DNA from: DASRHY01 sp046765875 | Lineage (GTDB): Bacteria > Actinomycetota > Actinomycetes > Propionibacteriales > Kribbellaceae | Assembly (NCBI GenBank): GCA_046765875.1 | Contig: JBKPSJ010000350.1 | Span: forward strand, 1 to 23,693 | Direction: 5' to 3' | DNA: 23,693 nt | Shown here: positions 14,319 through 22,303 of the stretch, in pieces | Layout: each line of letters starts with the position of its first letter | How positions within the stretch are numbered: position 1 is the first letter of the stretch | Program-made: the position numbers and the translations under genes | The notes under the pieces: generated by a model | The model's database searches: none | Told to the model about the DNA's origin: nothing | The model's input: only the letters and a program-made list of their open reading frames with translations

Positions 14319-15038
14319 TCAGAAGGTGGTGGCGCCGGAGACCGGGAGGGCCTCGATACGGATGCCGTTGACAGTGACGCCGCCATCGGTGGGCTCGAGC
14401 CGCGGTGCCGGCTTAACGGATCTGCCGTCGGAGCTGATGCCGACCTGGCTGCCGTCGGGCAGGACGATCCAGCCGATCGTCGTGGTACGGCCGTTGGCCG
14501 CCGCGCGGCCCCGGTACAACCCGGCCGGCGGCTCCGCCTTCCCGACGGTGAACGGGAAGGTTCGCGCGCCGATCCGGACCACGCCGATGACGTCCGTGCC
14601 CTTCAGCCACGCCTCGACGGTGTCGCCCTTCTTCGAGCGCAGCGCGATCCGCCCGTTCGCCGCGGTGCCGGTGAACCATGCCTCGATCGAACGGCCGTCG
14701 CAGAAGTACGCCGCCGATCGTCCGTTCAGCACGGCGATGGCGACCGATGCCCGCCGGTTGTCGGTGCGCCCGGCGTACACGATCTTGTTCGGGAACGCGG
14801 GCGGCGCGGACGGCTTCGCGGTGACGGACGGAGTCTGGCTCGGCGCCTCGGTCGACGACGGCGCCGGCTTGGGCTTGGACGACGGTGCCGTGGTCGGAGC
14901 CGTGGTCGGTACGGTGCTGGCGGAGCCGGTTGGAGTGCCGGCGGCGGTGTCGTCGTCGGTCTGGATCGCGTTGGCGAGCAGCAGGCCGCCGATGCCGGCA
15001 CCGACCGCGAGTAGCGTGATCAGCGGGCTGCGGTGCAT
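14319..15038 (-). CDS. Membrane-anchored extracytoplasmic protein of the Rieske operon
   Basis: 239 aa; family not recognised. A single membrane helix at residues 5-24 (LITLLAVGAGIGGLLLANAI) is followed by a Ser/Thr/Pro/Lys-rich stalk to about residue 85, then a globular, beta-rich domain (KIVYAGRTDNRRASVAIAVLNG to the end). Sequence such as GWIVLPDGSQVGIS recurs as short beta-hairpin-like units. Orientation is probably stalk and domain outside. ATG 15038 has GGAGGGG at 5 nt. It is the first gene of the three-gene redox module. With no metal-binding motif evident it may be a partner or assembly protein for the Rieske lipoprotein. Confidence 0.75.
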   Translation of the reverse strand: MHRSPLITLLAVGAGIGGLLLANAIQTDDDTAAGTPTGSASTVPTTAPTTAPSSKPKPAPSSTEAPSQTPSVTAKPSAPPAFPNKIVYAGRTDNRRASVAIAVLNGRSAAYFCDGRSIEAWFTGTAANGRIALRSKKGDTVEAWLKGTDVIGVVRIGARTFPFTVGKAEPPAGLYRGRAAANGRTTTIGWIVLPDGSQVGISSDGRSVKPAPRLEPTDGGVTVNGIRIEALPVSGATTF

Positions 15039-15114
15039 CTTCACCCCTCCAGTTCGGATGCATGGCGTCGCCGAGGTCCGGGCTGGGCCGGTCTGGCGAG
15101 ACTCTTTTGCAGCC

Positions 15115-15142
15115 GATACGGGCGCAAGGTCCGCCCGGTTCA
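15115..15142 (-). promoter_or_regulatory. Possible ECF-type promoter for the Rieske operon
   Basis: On the minus strand, TGAACC (15142-15137), a 16-nt spacer and CGTATC (15120-15115) match the AAC ... CGT pattern typical of ECF sigma factor promoters. It would give a leader of about 70 nt before the ATG at 15038. Judged by eye; no sigma factor gene is nearby. Confidence 0.35.
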
Positions 15143-15180
15143 CCAGTCGGGGCTGATATTTCCTTCAGCTTTGGGAGGGA

Positions 15181-15684
15181 TCAGGTCAGCGGCTTGGTGT
15201 ACCGGTGGCACAGAACCGGGATGATGCCGCCGGACTCGAGCCGGGCCGGGTAGTCGAACGGGCCCTCGTCGGTCCAGCCCTGCCGCTCGTAGAACCGGCG
15301 CGCCCGCGCGTTACCCGGTACGACCGCGAGCCACGCGATGTCGTAGCCATTCGCGGCGACCTGGCGCTCCGCCTCCGCCAGCAGCATCGTGGCGACACCG
15401 CTGCCGCGGTGTGCGGCCGCGACGAACACCTGCTCGACCTCGTCGTCGTGGACCATGGTGAATCCGGCCAGTCCGGAGCCGGTGTCGGCCACGGTGGTCT
15501 CGGCGACACGCGCTGCGGTGCGGGTCTGGAACGACTCCGGCGGACGGATCTTGACCAGCTCGTCGGGCACGTTGCCGAGATGGCCGTCGAGCCACGCCTC
15601 GTACCAGATCCCGGCGACGACCGGTACGTCGGAATCCCGCGCGGGACGCAGGGTGGCCGGCTGCTGGACGGAGGGCGCTGACAT
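15181..15684 (-). CDS. GNAT-family N-acetyltransferase
   Basis: 167 aa acetyltransferase transferring acetyl from acetyl-CoA to an unknown acceptor. Motif A is at residues 85-105 with the pyrophosphate-binding loop HRGSGVA (92-98). Motif B, NARARRFYERQGW, is at 125-137. The ATG at 15684 begins MSAPSVQQPATLRPARDSDV, where the conserved first strand starts. A longer reading frame upstream overlaps the divergent gene and is rejected. No ribosome binding site precedes the ATG, but TACGGT on the minus strand (15697-15692) ends 7 nt before it, suggesting a leaderless message. Its 3' end is 142 nt from the next gene, so it is probably transcribed alone. Confidence 0.88.
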   Translation of the reverse strand: MSAPSVQQPATLRPARDSDVPVVAGIWYEAWLDGHLGNVPDELVKIRPPESFQTRTAARVAETTVADTGSGLAGFTMVHDDEVEQVFVAAAHRGSGVATMLLAEAERQVAANGYDIAWLAVVPGNARARRFYERQGWTDEGPFDYPARLESGGIIPVLCHRYTKPLT

Positions 15685-15774
15685 GCCCGCCACCGTAGCG
15701 CCCGCCACCGACCGAGCCGGGACTGTCGGTGCGGGCGGATAGCTTCGAGACTGGAGACCAGACAGGAGGACCGG
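15685..15774. promoter_or_regulatory. Divergent promoter region of the GNAT and YjbR-like genes
   Basis: Holds the minus-strand -10 TACGGT for the GNAT gene and a plus-strand -10 TAGCTT at 15740-15745. Between them, CACCGAC (15706-15712) and GTCGGTG (15725-15731) form a perfect inverted repeat across 12 nt that could bind a dimeric regulator. AGGAGGA at 15764-15770 is the ribosome binding site of the next gene. Confidence 0.35.
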
Positions 15775-16179
15775 GTGGCCGACAAACCGGATGTCCCGCT
15801 CGAGATCGTGGCCCGGTTGAGCGAGATCTGTCTCGCGCTTCCGGACGCGTACGAGGAGGAGGCCTGGGTCGGTGAGCGCTGGCGGGTCCGCAAGCGGACC
15901 TTCGCGCACGTCCTGATGGTCGAGGAGGGGTACCCGCCGGCGTATGCCCGGGCCGTCGGCGACGACGGGCCGTTCTGCGTGGTCACGTTCCGCTCGCCGG
16001 AGGCCGATGTGCTCGGCGAACTGCACCACCGGTTCTTCCGTGCCCGCTGGGGTCCGGACGTGGCCGGGATGGTCCTCGACGACGAGACCGACTGGGACGA
16101 GGTCGCCGAACTGCTCGCCGACAGCTACTGCATCATGGCGCCGAAGAAGCTCTCCGCCCTGGTCGCCCGCCCCGCCTGA
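15775..16179 (+). CDS. MmcQ/YjbR-family protein
   Basis: 134 aa single-domain protein of the YjbR/MmcQ fold (CyaY-like double-wing proteins, often labelled DNA-binding). The family pattern is seen as an initial helix ending in LALPDAYEEEAWVGERWRVRKRTFAHV, the central strands (DDGPFCVVTFRSPEADVL), and the C-terminal helix DWDEVAELLADSYCIMAPKKL. The GTG at 15775 has AGGAGGA 4 nt upstream. The molecular role of the family is poorly defined, and nothing in the context narrows it. Confidence 0.82.
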   Translation: MADKPDVPLEIVARLSEICLALPDAYEEEAWVGERWRVRKRTFAHVLMVEEGYPPAYARAVGDDGPFCVVTFRSPEADVLGELHHRFFRARWGPDVAGMVLDDETDWDEVAELLADSYCIMAPKKLSALVARPA

Positions 16180-16254
16180 CCTCCGATACCCCGGCGGTCG
16201 CACACCCACCCAGCTCGGCCGGTCATATGGATCGTTTCAGCGTGGGCCGCAGGT

Positions 16255-16268
16255 TGGAAACGCTCCCA
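16255..16268. promoter_or_regulatory. Upstream CebR-type operator (imperfect)
   Basis: TGGAAACGCTCCCA differs from the CebR box TGGGAGCGCTCCCA at two positions. Its centre is 56 bp from the perfect operator, and it lies just upstream of the -35, so the two sites bracket the promoter. Confidence 0.65.
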
Positions 16269-16276
16269 TCGAGCTA

Positions 16277-16306
16277 TTGACACGCCGCATACGCCCCCTT
16301 GATGCT
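16277..16306 (+). promoter_or_regulatory. Promoter of the ceb operon
   Basis: A perfect -35 TTGACA at 16277-16282 is followed after 18 nt by GATGCT (16301-16306), a weak -10. Operators lie on both sides. Predicted transcription start falls near 16313, inside the perfect operator. Confidence 0.55.
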
Positions 16307-16309
16307 TCG

Positions 16310-16325
16310 TTGGGAGCGCTCCCAA
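16310..16325. promoter_or_regulatory. Perfect CebR operator
   Basis: TTGGGAGCGCTCCCAA is a perfect 16-bp palindrome containing TGGGAGCGCTCCCA, the known binding site of the Streptomyces cellobiose repressor CebR. It lies across the expected transcription start. A further half-site, TGGGAGC, follows at 16329-16335. Confidence 0.9.
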
Positions 16326-16359
16326 AATTGGGAGCTGTGAGGCCGAGGAGGGGTAAGGG

Positions 16360-17664
16360 ATGGGCGGCAGACGGCGGATCCTCGTGGCGATGGTGGCCGC
16401 GGCGACCGCGATCGGCATGGTCGGCGCATGCAGCAAGGACGCCGACGAGGGCAGCAGCAGTAACGCCCAGAGTGGTGAAATCACGCTTGTCGTCGATTCC
16501 TTCGGCGACTTCGGATACAAGGCACTGGCCAAGCAGTACGAGGCGGACCACCCAGGCATCAAGGTGCAGCTCCGCAGCGTACAGAAGCTCGACGACTACA
16601 AGCCGAAGCTCACGCAGTGGCTGGCGGCCGGCAGCGGCGCCGGCGACGTGGTCGCGCTCGAGGAGGGCATCCTCAACGAGTTCAAGACCCAGCCGCAGAA
16701 CTTCGTCAACCTGCTGGACCAGGGCGCGGCCGAGCTCGAGCCGAACTTCCTGCCCTGGAAGTGGGAGCTCGGCAAGACCGCCGACGGCAAGCTGATCGGA
16801 CTGGGCACCGACGTGGGCGGCCTGGCGGTCTGTTACCGCAAGGACCTGTTCGCCAAGGCCGGCCTGCCGACCGACCGGGACAAGGTCTCGGCGCTGTGGC
16901 CGACCTGGGAACAGTTCATCGAGACCGGCAAGAACTTCCAGGCGGCCAAGACCGGCGCCAAGGGCTTCGTGGACTCGGTGACGACGTCGTTCAGCGCCCT
17001 GTTGTTCCAGCAGGGTGAGGAGAACTTCTACGACAAGGACGGCAAGCTGATCGCCGAGGAGAACCCGACCGTACGGTCGTCCTGGGACACCGTCATGAAG
17101 ATGGTCGACGCGGGCATCACCGCACGGGTGCAGACCTGGTCGAAGGACTGGGAGGCAGGGTTCAAGACCGGCAGCTTCGCGGTCACGATGTGCCCGTCGT
17201 GGATGCTCGGCATCATCAAGGGCAACTCCGGCCCGGCGAACGCGGGCAAGTGGGACGTCGCGGCGGTGCCCGGTGGCGGCGGTAACTGGGGCGGCTCCTG
17301 GCTGACCGTACCGGCGCAGAGCAAGCACCCCAAGGAGGCCTACGAGCTGGCCAAGTTCCTGACCAGCCCGCAGGGACAGATCGGTGCCTTCAAGGAGGCC
17401 GGACCGCTGCCGTCGTCGCCGCAGGCGCTCGACGACCCGGCGTTCCTGGCGCTGAAGAACGACTACTTCTCCAACGCCCCGGTGGGCGAAATCTTCGGCA
17501 AGGGCGCGAAGTCGCTCAAGCCGATGATCCTCGGGCCGAAGCACCAGGCGGTCAAGGAGCGTGCGTTCGAGCCGGCCATGCAGGCCGTCGAGCAGGGCAA
17601 GCTGACCCCGGAACAGGCCTGGCAGAAGGCACTTCGCGATGCCGCGAAGGAAGCGAAGCTCTGA
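16360..17664 (+). CDS. cebE: Cellobiose/cello-oligosaccharide-binding lipoprotein
   Basis: 434 aa ABC-transporter solute-binding protein (family 1, sugar type). The signal peptide ends in the lipobox VGAC with Cys24 as the lipid attachment residue, so it is anchored on the outer face of the membrane. The mature part reads ITLVVDSFGDFGYKALAKQY, then the KLTQWLAAGSGAGDVVALEEG block typical of CebE-like binders. ATG 16360 has GAGGAGGGG 6 nt upstream. It heads the operon, with two permease genes, a GH1 enzyme and the repressor behind it. The operator sequence makes cellobiose or cellotriose the likely ligand; another beta-glucoside is possible. Confidence 0.9.
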   Translation: MGGRRRILVAMVAAATAIGMVGACSKDADEGSSSNAQSGEITLVVDSFGDFGYKALAKQYEADHPGIKVQLRSVQKLDDYKPKLTQWLAAGSGAGDVVALEEGILNEFKTQPQNFVNLLDQGAAELEPNFLPWKWELGKTADGKLIGLGTDVGGLAVCYRKDLFAKAGLPTDRDKVSALWPTWEQFIETGKNFQAAKTGAKGFVDSVTTSFSALLFQQGEENFYDKDGKLIAEENPTVRSSWDTVMKMVDAGITARVQTWSKDWEAGFKTGSFAVTMCPSWMLGIIKGNSGPANAGKWDVAAVPGGGGNWGGSWLTVPAQSKHPKEAYELAKFLTSPQGQIGAFKEAGPLPSSPQALDDPAFLALKNDYFSNAPVGEIFGKGAKSLKPMILGPKHQAVKERAFEPAMQAVEQGKLTPEQAWQKALRDAAKEAKL

Positions 17665-17669
17665 GCGCC

Positions 17670-18656
17670 GTGTCCACCGCCATCCGCTCCGGCGAGCCGA
17701 CCATCCCGACTGGTTCGCCGGAGCAGGACCGAAGGAAAAGGCCTGAACGGCCGGGCTGGCGGACCCGGCTGACCCGGGCGGACATGCGGTTGTCGCCGTA
17801 CCTGTTCGTCTCGCCGTTCTTCGTGGTGTTCGCGATCTTCGGGGTGTTCCCGCTGGTCTACACCGGGTGGGTGTCGCTGCACGACTGGCACCTGATCGGT
17901 GGGCACACGTTCATCGGGCTGCAGAACTACACCGACCTGATGTCCGACCCGGACTTCTGGAATGCCGTCGTCAACACGTTCGCGATCTTCCTGATCGCCA
18001 CGGTGCCGCAGTTGCTGATCGCGTTGGTGCTGGCGAATCTGCTGAACCGGGCGATCCGCGCGCGGACGGTGTTCCGCATGGGTGTGCTGGTGCCGACGGT
18101 GACGTCGGTGGCGGCGGTCGGCATCGTGTTCGGCCAGTTGTTCGCCCGTGATGTCGGGCTGGTGAACTGGATGCTGACGAGCGTCGGCATCGAGCGGGTG
18201 GACTGGCAGGCGAGCAGTCTGTCCGCGTGGGTCGCGATCGCCACCATGGTCGACTGGCGGTGGACCGGCTACAACGCGCTGATCCTGCTCGGTGCGATGC
18301 AGGCGATCCCGAGGGATCTGTACGACGCGGCCGCGGTCGACGGCGCCAGACCATGGCAGCAGTTCTGGCGCATCACTGTTCCATTGCTGCGGCCGACGCT
18401 GCTGTTCACCGTGATCGTGGCGACGATCGGCGGGCTGCAACTGTTCACCGAGCCGATGATCTTCGGGTTCGGCAAGATGCAGGGCGGCACGCTCGGCCAG
18501 TTCCAGACGATCACGATGTACATGTACGAGAACGCGTTCCAGCGCTTCCACTACGGGTACGGCGCGGCCATCGCGTGGACGCTGTTCCTGATGATCGTGG
18601 TCATCTCGATCCTCAACGTCGTCGTCATCCGGCGCATGGTGCGAGGTGTCCGATGA
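17670..18656 (+). CDS. cebF: Cellobiose ABC transporter permease (first)
   Basis: 328 aa inner-membrane permease of the MalF type. A polar N-terminal tail of about 40 residues leads to the first helix (SPYLFVSPFFVVFAIFGVFPL); six membrane segments are expected. The cytoplasmic EAA loop that contacts the ATPase is seen as DLYDAAAVDGARPWQQFWRITVPLL. The GTG at 17670 comes 5 nt after the cebE stop with no good ribosome binding site, so translation is probably coupled. Its stop overlaps the cebG start as ATGA. No ATP-binding subunit is encoded nearby; MsiK-type ATPases usually serve these importers. Confidence 0.9.
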   Translation: MSTAIRSGEPTIPTGSPEQDRRKRPERPGWRTRLTRADMRLSPYLFVSPFFVVFAIFGVFPLVYTGWVSLHDWHLIGGHTFIGLQNYTDLMSDPDFWNAVVNTFAIFLIATVPQLLIALVLANLLNRAIRARTVFRMGVLVPTVTSVAAVGIVFGQLFARDVGLVNWMLTSVGIERVDWQASSLSAWVAIATMVDWRWTGYNALILLGAMQAIPRDLYDAAAVDGARPWQQFWRITVPLLRPTLLFTVIVATIGGLQLFTEPMIFGFGKMQGGTLGQFQTITMYMYENAFQRFHYGYGAAIAWTLFLMIVVISILNVVVIRRMVRGVR

Positions 18657-19483
18657 CGCGGCTGTGGCGGACCAGCCCGATGACGTATATCGGCCTGATC
18701 ATCGGCTGCGTGCTGTCGATCTTCCCGATCTACTGGATGTTCGTCATCGCGACCCGCTCGAACGACGCGGTCAACGACGTACCGCCGCCGCTGGTCCCCG
18801 GTGGTGACCTCGGCGACAACATCAAGCGGGTGTTCGAGAACGACCACGCCGCGTTCGCGTACGGTCTGGTGAACTCTGTCGTGGTCTCCAGCGTCGTGAC
18901 CGTCGCGGTGGTGGTGTTCGCGACGCTGGCCGGGTTCGCGTTCGCCAAGCTGCGGTTCCGCGGCCGCGGCGCGCTGCTGCTGGTGGTGATCGCGACCATG
19001 ATGGTGCCGGTCCAGCTCGGCCTGATCCCGCTGTACATGCTGATGGTCAAGATCGGCTGGAACGGTGAGCTCAAGGCGGTGATCGGCCCGGCGCTCGTGT
19101 GCGGGTTCGGCGTGTTCATGATCCGCCAGTACGCCGTCCAGGCCATCTCCGACGAACTGGTCGAGGCGGCTCGGGTGGACGGGTGCTCGACGTTCCGGAT
19201 CTACCTGAGCGTGGTCATGCCCGCCCTGCGGCCGGCGGTCGCCGTACTCGCGCTGCTGACATTCATGCAGACCTGGAACGACTTCCTGTGGCCGTACGCC
19301 GTGCTTGACGCCAATACGCCGACGGTGCAGTTGTCGCTGGGCCTGCTGGCCACGGCGTACTACACCGACTACGCGCAGGTGTTCGCGGCGACGGCACTGT
19401 CGACGATCCCGCTGCTGATCGTGTTCGTCGTGTTCGGCCGTCAGATCATCGGAGGAATCATGGAGGGGGCGTTGAAGTCGTGA
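18653..19483 (+). CDS. cebG: Cellobiose ABC transporter permease (second)
   Basis: 276 aa MalG-type permease, partner of the preceding CebF. The ATG at 18653 overlaps the cebF stop by 4 bp and begins MTRLWRTSPMTYIGLIIGCVL; a longer frame upstream is inside cebF and is rejected. Six helices are expected. The EAA loop reads DELVEAARVDGCSTFRIYLSVVMPAL, a full match to the binding-protein-dependent permease signature. Its stop overlaps the bglC start as GTGA, giving tight coupling to the hydrolase. Confidence 0.92.
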   Translation: MTRLWRTSPMTYIGLIIGCVLSIFPIYWMFVIATRSNDAVNDVPPPLVPGGDLGDNIKRVFENDHAAFAYGLVNSVVVSSVVTVAVVVFATLAGFAFAKLRFRGRGALLLVVIATMMVPVQLGLIPLYMLMVKIGWNGELKAVIGPALVCGFGVFMIRQYAVQAISDELVEAARVDGCSTFRIYLSVVMPALRPAVAVLALLTFMQTWNDFLWPYAVLDANTPTVQLSLGLLATAYYTDYAQVFAATALSTIPLLIVFVVFGRQIIGGIMEGALKS

Positions 19484-20892
19484 CCGACACGCGGGCCGCC
19501 CCCCACATCCAAGACGTCGCCGCCCCGGGTCTCCCGAAAGACTTCCTGCTCGGGGCGGCGACCGCGGCGTACCAGATCGAGGGCGCTGTCGACGCGGACG
19601 GGCGGGGTCCCTCGATCTGGGACGCCTTCGCACATACGCCGGGCCGGGTGCTCGGCGGTGACGACGGCGACGTCGCGATCGACCACTTTCACCGGTATCG
19701 CGAGGACGTCGCGCTGATGGCCGAGCTGGGCCTGCAGGCGTACCGGTTCTCGATCTCCTGGCCACGGGTCCAGCCGGGCGGCGCCGGGATGATACGGACG
19801 GGCTTCTACGACCGGCTGGTCGACGAGTTGCTCGCCCAGGGCATCGAGCCGTGGCCGACCCTGTACCACTGGGACCTGCCGCAGGAACTCGAGGATGCCG
19901 GCGGCTGGCCGGTCCGCGACACCGCGGAACGGTTCGCCGACTACGCCGTCGCGGTGCACGCCCGGCTGTCGGACCGGGTCCGGCACTGGACGACGCTGAA
20001 CGAGCCGTGGTGCTCGGCGTTCCTGGGCTACGCGTCCGGCGTCCACGCACCCGGCCGGCGAGAGCCCATGGCCGCGGTCGAGGCCGCGCACCACCTGATG
20101 CTCGGGCACGGCCTGGCCGCCCGGGCACTGCGGGCATCGGGCTCGCAGGTCGGGATCACGATCAACCTGTACGCCGTGACACCCGCGTCATCCAGTCCGG
20201 CCGACAAGGAGGCGGCCAGGAAGATCGACGCGCTGCAGAACAGATTCTTCGCCGACCCGCTCCTGCTCGGTCGTTACCCGGCGGACCTGGTCGACGACCT
20301 GGATCACCTGACGGCGTTCGAGCACGTGCTGGACGGCGACCTCGACACGATCGCCGCGCCGATCGATGCCTTGGGCATCAACTATTACACCCGGCACGTC
20401 GTGACCGGCTCGCCCGGCGTACGCGGATCGGACGGCCATGGCGGTGGCGCGGGCAACGACGCGTCACCGTGGGTCGGCGACCCGGACGTCGGCTTCGTCG
20501 GCCAGGGCCTGCCGGTCACGGCGATGGGATGGGAGATCGACCCGGCCGGGCTGACCGAGGTGCTGGTCCGGTTGCACCGCGACTACCCGACGGTGCCGCT
20601 GTACGTGACCGAGAACGGCGCGGCCTTCGACGACCGGCCCGGACCGGACGGCTCGGTCGACGACCCGGACCGGGTGGCGTACCTGGACGGCCACCTGCGG
20701 GCCTGTGCTGACGCGATCGGCGCCGGCGTACCGCTGAAGGGCTATTTCTGCTGGTCGCTGTTCGACAACTTCGAGTGGTCGTGGGGCTACACGCGCCGGT
20801 TCGGACTGGTGTACGTCGACTATCCGAGCCAGACACGCGTGCCGAAGACAAGCGCACGCTGGTACTCGGGCCTGATCCGGGGCAGGGTCTGA
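19480..20892 (+). CDS. bglC: Intracellular GH1 beta-glucosidase
   Basis: 470 aa glycoside hydrolase family 1 enzyme that splits imported cellobiose and short cello-oligosaccharides into glucose. The N-terminal signature FLLGAATAAYQIEGAVDADGRG is complete. The acid/base is Glu175 in TLNEPW and the nucleophile Glu378 in YVTENGAAF. The substrate-site Trp and Glu of FCWSLFDNFEWSWGY are also present. There is no signal peptide, so it acts in the cytoplasm. The GTG at 19480 overlaps the cebG stop. A Gly-rich surface loop (HGGGAGNDASPW, about 320-331) lies between the last catalytic strands. Position in the operon matches bglC of Streptomyces. Confidence 0.95.
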   Translation: MTDTRAAPHIQDVAAPGLPKDFLLGAATAAYQIEGAVDADGRGPSIWDAFAHTPGRVLGGDDGDVAIDHFHRYREDVALMAELGLQAYRFSISWPRVQPGGAGMIRTGFYDRLVDELLAQGIEPWPTLYHWDLPQELEDAGGWPVRDTAERFADYAVAVHARLSDRVRHWTTLNEPWCSAFLGYASGVHAPGRREPMAAVEAAHHLMLGHGLAARALRASGSQVGITINLYAVTPASSSPADKEAARKIDALQNRFFADPLLLGRYPADLVDDLDHLTAFEHVLDGDLDTIAAPIDALGINYYTRHVVTGSPGVRGSDGHGGGAGNDASPWVGDPDVGFVGQGLPVTAMGWEIDPAGLTEVLVRLHRDYPTVPLYVTENGAAFDDRPGPDGSVDDPDRVAYLDGHLRACADAIGAGVPLKGYFCWSLFDNFEWSWGYTRRFGLVYVDYPSQTRVPKTSARWYSGLIRGRV

Positions 20893-20895
20893 ACT

Positions 20896-21888
20896 ATGAA
20901 GCGAGACCGACCGACGATCGACACCGTGGCCGCCCGCGCCGGGGTGGGGCGGGGGACCGTCTCCCGGGTGGTGAACGGGTCCAGCCAGGTCAGCGACTCA
21001 GCCCGCAAGGCCGTACTGGATGCGATCGAGGAACTCGGCTACGTGCCGTCACGGGCCGCCCGCAGCCTCGTCACCCGGCGTACCGACTCGATCGCGCTGG
21101 TCATCCCGGAGCCGGGGGAGCGGCTGTTCGCCGAGCCGTACTTCGCCGGCATCGTCCGCGGCATCAGCGCCGCGCTGGCCGACACCCAGCTGCAGATGTG
21201 GTTGTCGATGGTGCAGAGCCCGGCCGAGCGGGACCGGGTCGGCAGGTTCCTGACCCGCGAGCATGTCGACGGCGTACTGATGCTGTCGCAGCACGCGGAC
21301 GATCCGCTGCCCGGCCGGGTGGTCGACGCGGGGCTGCCGATCGTGCTGTGCGGGCGGCCGCTCAGCGGGATCGACGTCCCGTACGTCGACGCCGACAACG
21401 CCGCCGGCGCCCGGAGTGCGGTCGAGTACCTGCTCGAGCACGGCCGGACCACGATCGCGACGATCGCCGGCCCGCAGGACATGGCACCGGGGGTGGCCCG
21501 GCTCGAGGGCTACCGGCAGGTGGTCGGCGACGGGCTGGTCGAGTTCGGCGACTTCAGCGAAGCCAGCGGCGCGGAGGCGATGGCCCGGTTGCTGGAGCGG
21601 GCGCCGGACCTGGACGCCGTGTTCGCCGCCTCGGACCCGATGGCGTTCGGGGCGCTGCAGGTGCTCAAGGAGCAGGGCCGGCGGGTGCCGGACGACGTCG
21701 CGGTGATCGGCTTCGACGGCTCGCCGGCCGGCAAGCACTCCGAGCCGCCGCTGAGCTCGGTACACCAGCCGGCCGAGGCGATGGGCCGCGAGATGACCCG
21801 GCTGCTGCTGGCCCAACTGTCCGGCGAGCCGTTGCCGGAGTCGCCGACGATCATCGAGACCGACCTGGAACTGCGCGGCTCAGCTTAG
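20896..21888 (+). CDS. cebR: LacI-family cellobiose-responsive repressor
   Basis: 330 aa transcription regulator. The helix-turn-helix is at residues 7-27 (TIDTVAARAGVGRGTVSRVV), followed by the hinge helix YVPSRAARSLVTRR and a periplasmic-binding-type sensor domain. It should bind the TGGGAGCGCTCCCA palindrome in the operon promoter and let go when cellobiose is bound (known for CebR). The ATG at 20896 follows the bglC stop by 3 nt, so the repressor is the last gene of the operon it controls, giving negative autoregulation. In the Streptomyces clusters I know, cebR lies upstream of cebE. A loop after GYRQVVGDGLV is about ten residues shorter than in typical LacI proteins. The 3' end overlaps the convergent HIT gene by 9 bp. 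Confidence 0.92.
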   Translation: MKRDRPTIDTVAARAGVGRGTVSRVVNGSSQVSDSARKAVLDAIEELGYVPSRAARSLVTRRTDSIALVIPEPGERLFAEPYFAGIVRGISAALADTQLQMWLSMVQSPAERDRVGRFLTREHVDGVLMLSQHADDPLPGRVVDAGLPIVLCGRPLSGIDVPYVDADNAAGARSAVEYLLEHGRTTIATIAGPQDMAPGVARLEGYRQVVGDGLVEFGDFSEASGAEAMARLLERAPDLDAVFAASDPMAFGALQVLKEQGRRVPDDVAVIGFDGSPAGKHSEPPLSSVHQPAEAMGREMTRLLLAQLSGEPLPESPTIIETDLELRGSA

Positions 21889-22293
21889 AGCGGCGCGGAG
21901 TTTGGCGGCGTACGACTCTGCTTCGGCGTCGTCGCCGTACCTGGTACGCGGCCAGAAGAAGCCGCGCAGGCCGTCACCCTTGGTCCGCGGTACGACGTGG
22001 ACGTGCAGGTGCGGTACCGACTGCGACACCACGTTGTTCATCGCGACGAACGAGCCCTGCGCGCCGAGGCCGTCGCGTACGGCACCGGCGACCGCGCGGG
22101 CCGCGCCGAAAAGGTCTGGCATCAGCGCATCAGGCAGGTCAAGCAACGTGTCGATGTGCTGCCGCGGTACCAGCAGGGTGTGGCCCTTGAAGACCGGCCG
22201 GGCGTCCAGGAAGCCGTAGATCGTGTCCGACTCGTACACGGCGTACGACTCGACCTTTCCGGCGGCGATCTGGCAGAACGGGCAGTCGGCCAT
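21880..22293 (-). CDS. HIT-family nucleotide hydrolase
   Basis: 137 aa histidine-triad protein of the HinT-like type, hydrolysing nucleotide phosphoramidates or dinucleoside polyphosphates. The triad HLHVHVVP is at 95-102 (H95, H97, H99). The early pair CPFC (C4, C7) with His46 and H95 suggests the zinc site seen in many bacterial members. The ATG at 22293 starts MADCPFC; a slightly longer frame is less likely. No ribosome binding site is seen; TAGGTC on the minus strand, overlapping the antiporter stop codon, ends 7 nt before the ATG, so the mRNA may be leaderless or the gene may be read through from the antiporter 10 nt upstream. Its end overlaps cebR on the other strand. Confidence 0.9.
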   Translation of the reverse strand: MADCPFCQIAAGKVESYAVYESDTIYGFLDARPVFKGHTLLVPRQHIDTLLDLPDALMPDLFGAARAVAGAVRDGLGAQGSFVAMNNVVSQSVPHLHVHVVPRTKGDGLRGFFWPRTRYGDDAEAESYAAKLRAALS

Positions 22294-22303
22294 ACCGTCC
22301 GAC

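Noticed and set aside
15685..16209. Extended start of the GNAT gene on the minus strand
   Set aside because: It would overlap the whole YjbR-like gene; the conserved domain begins at 15684.
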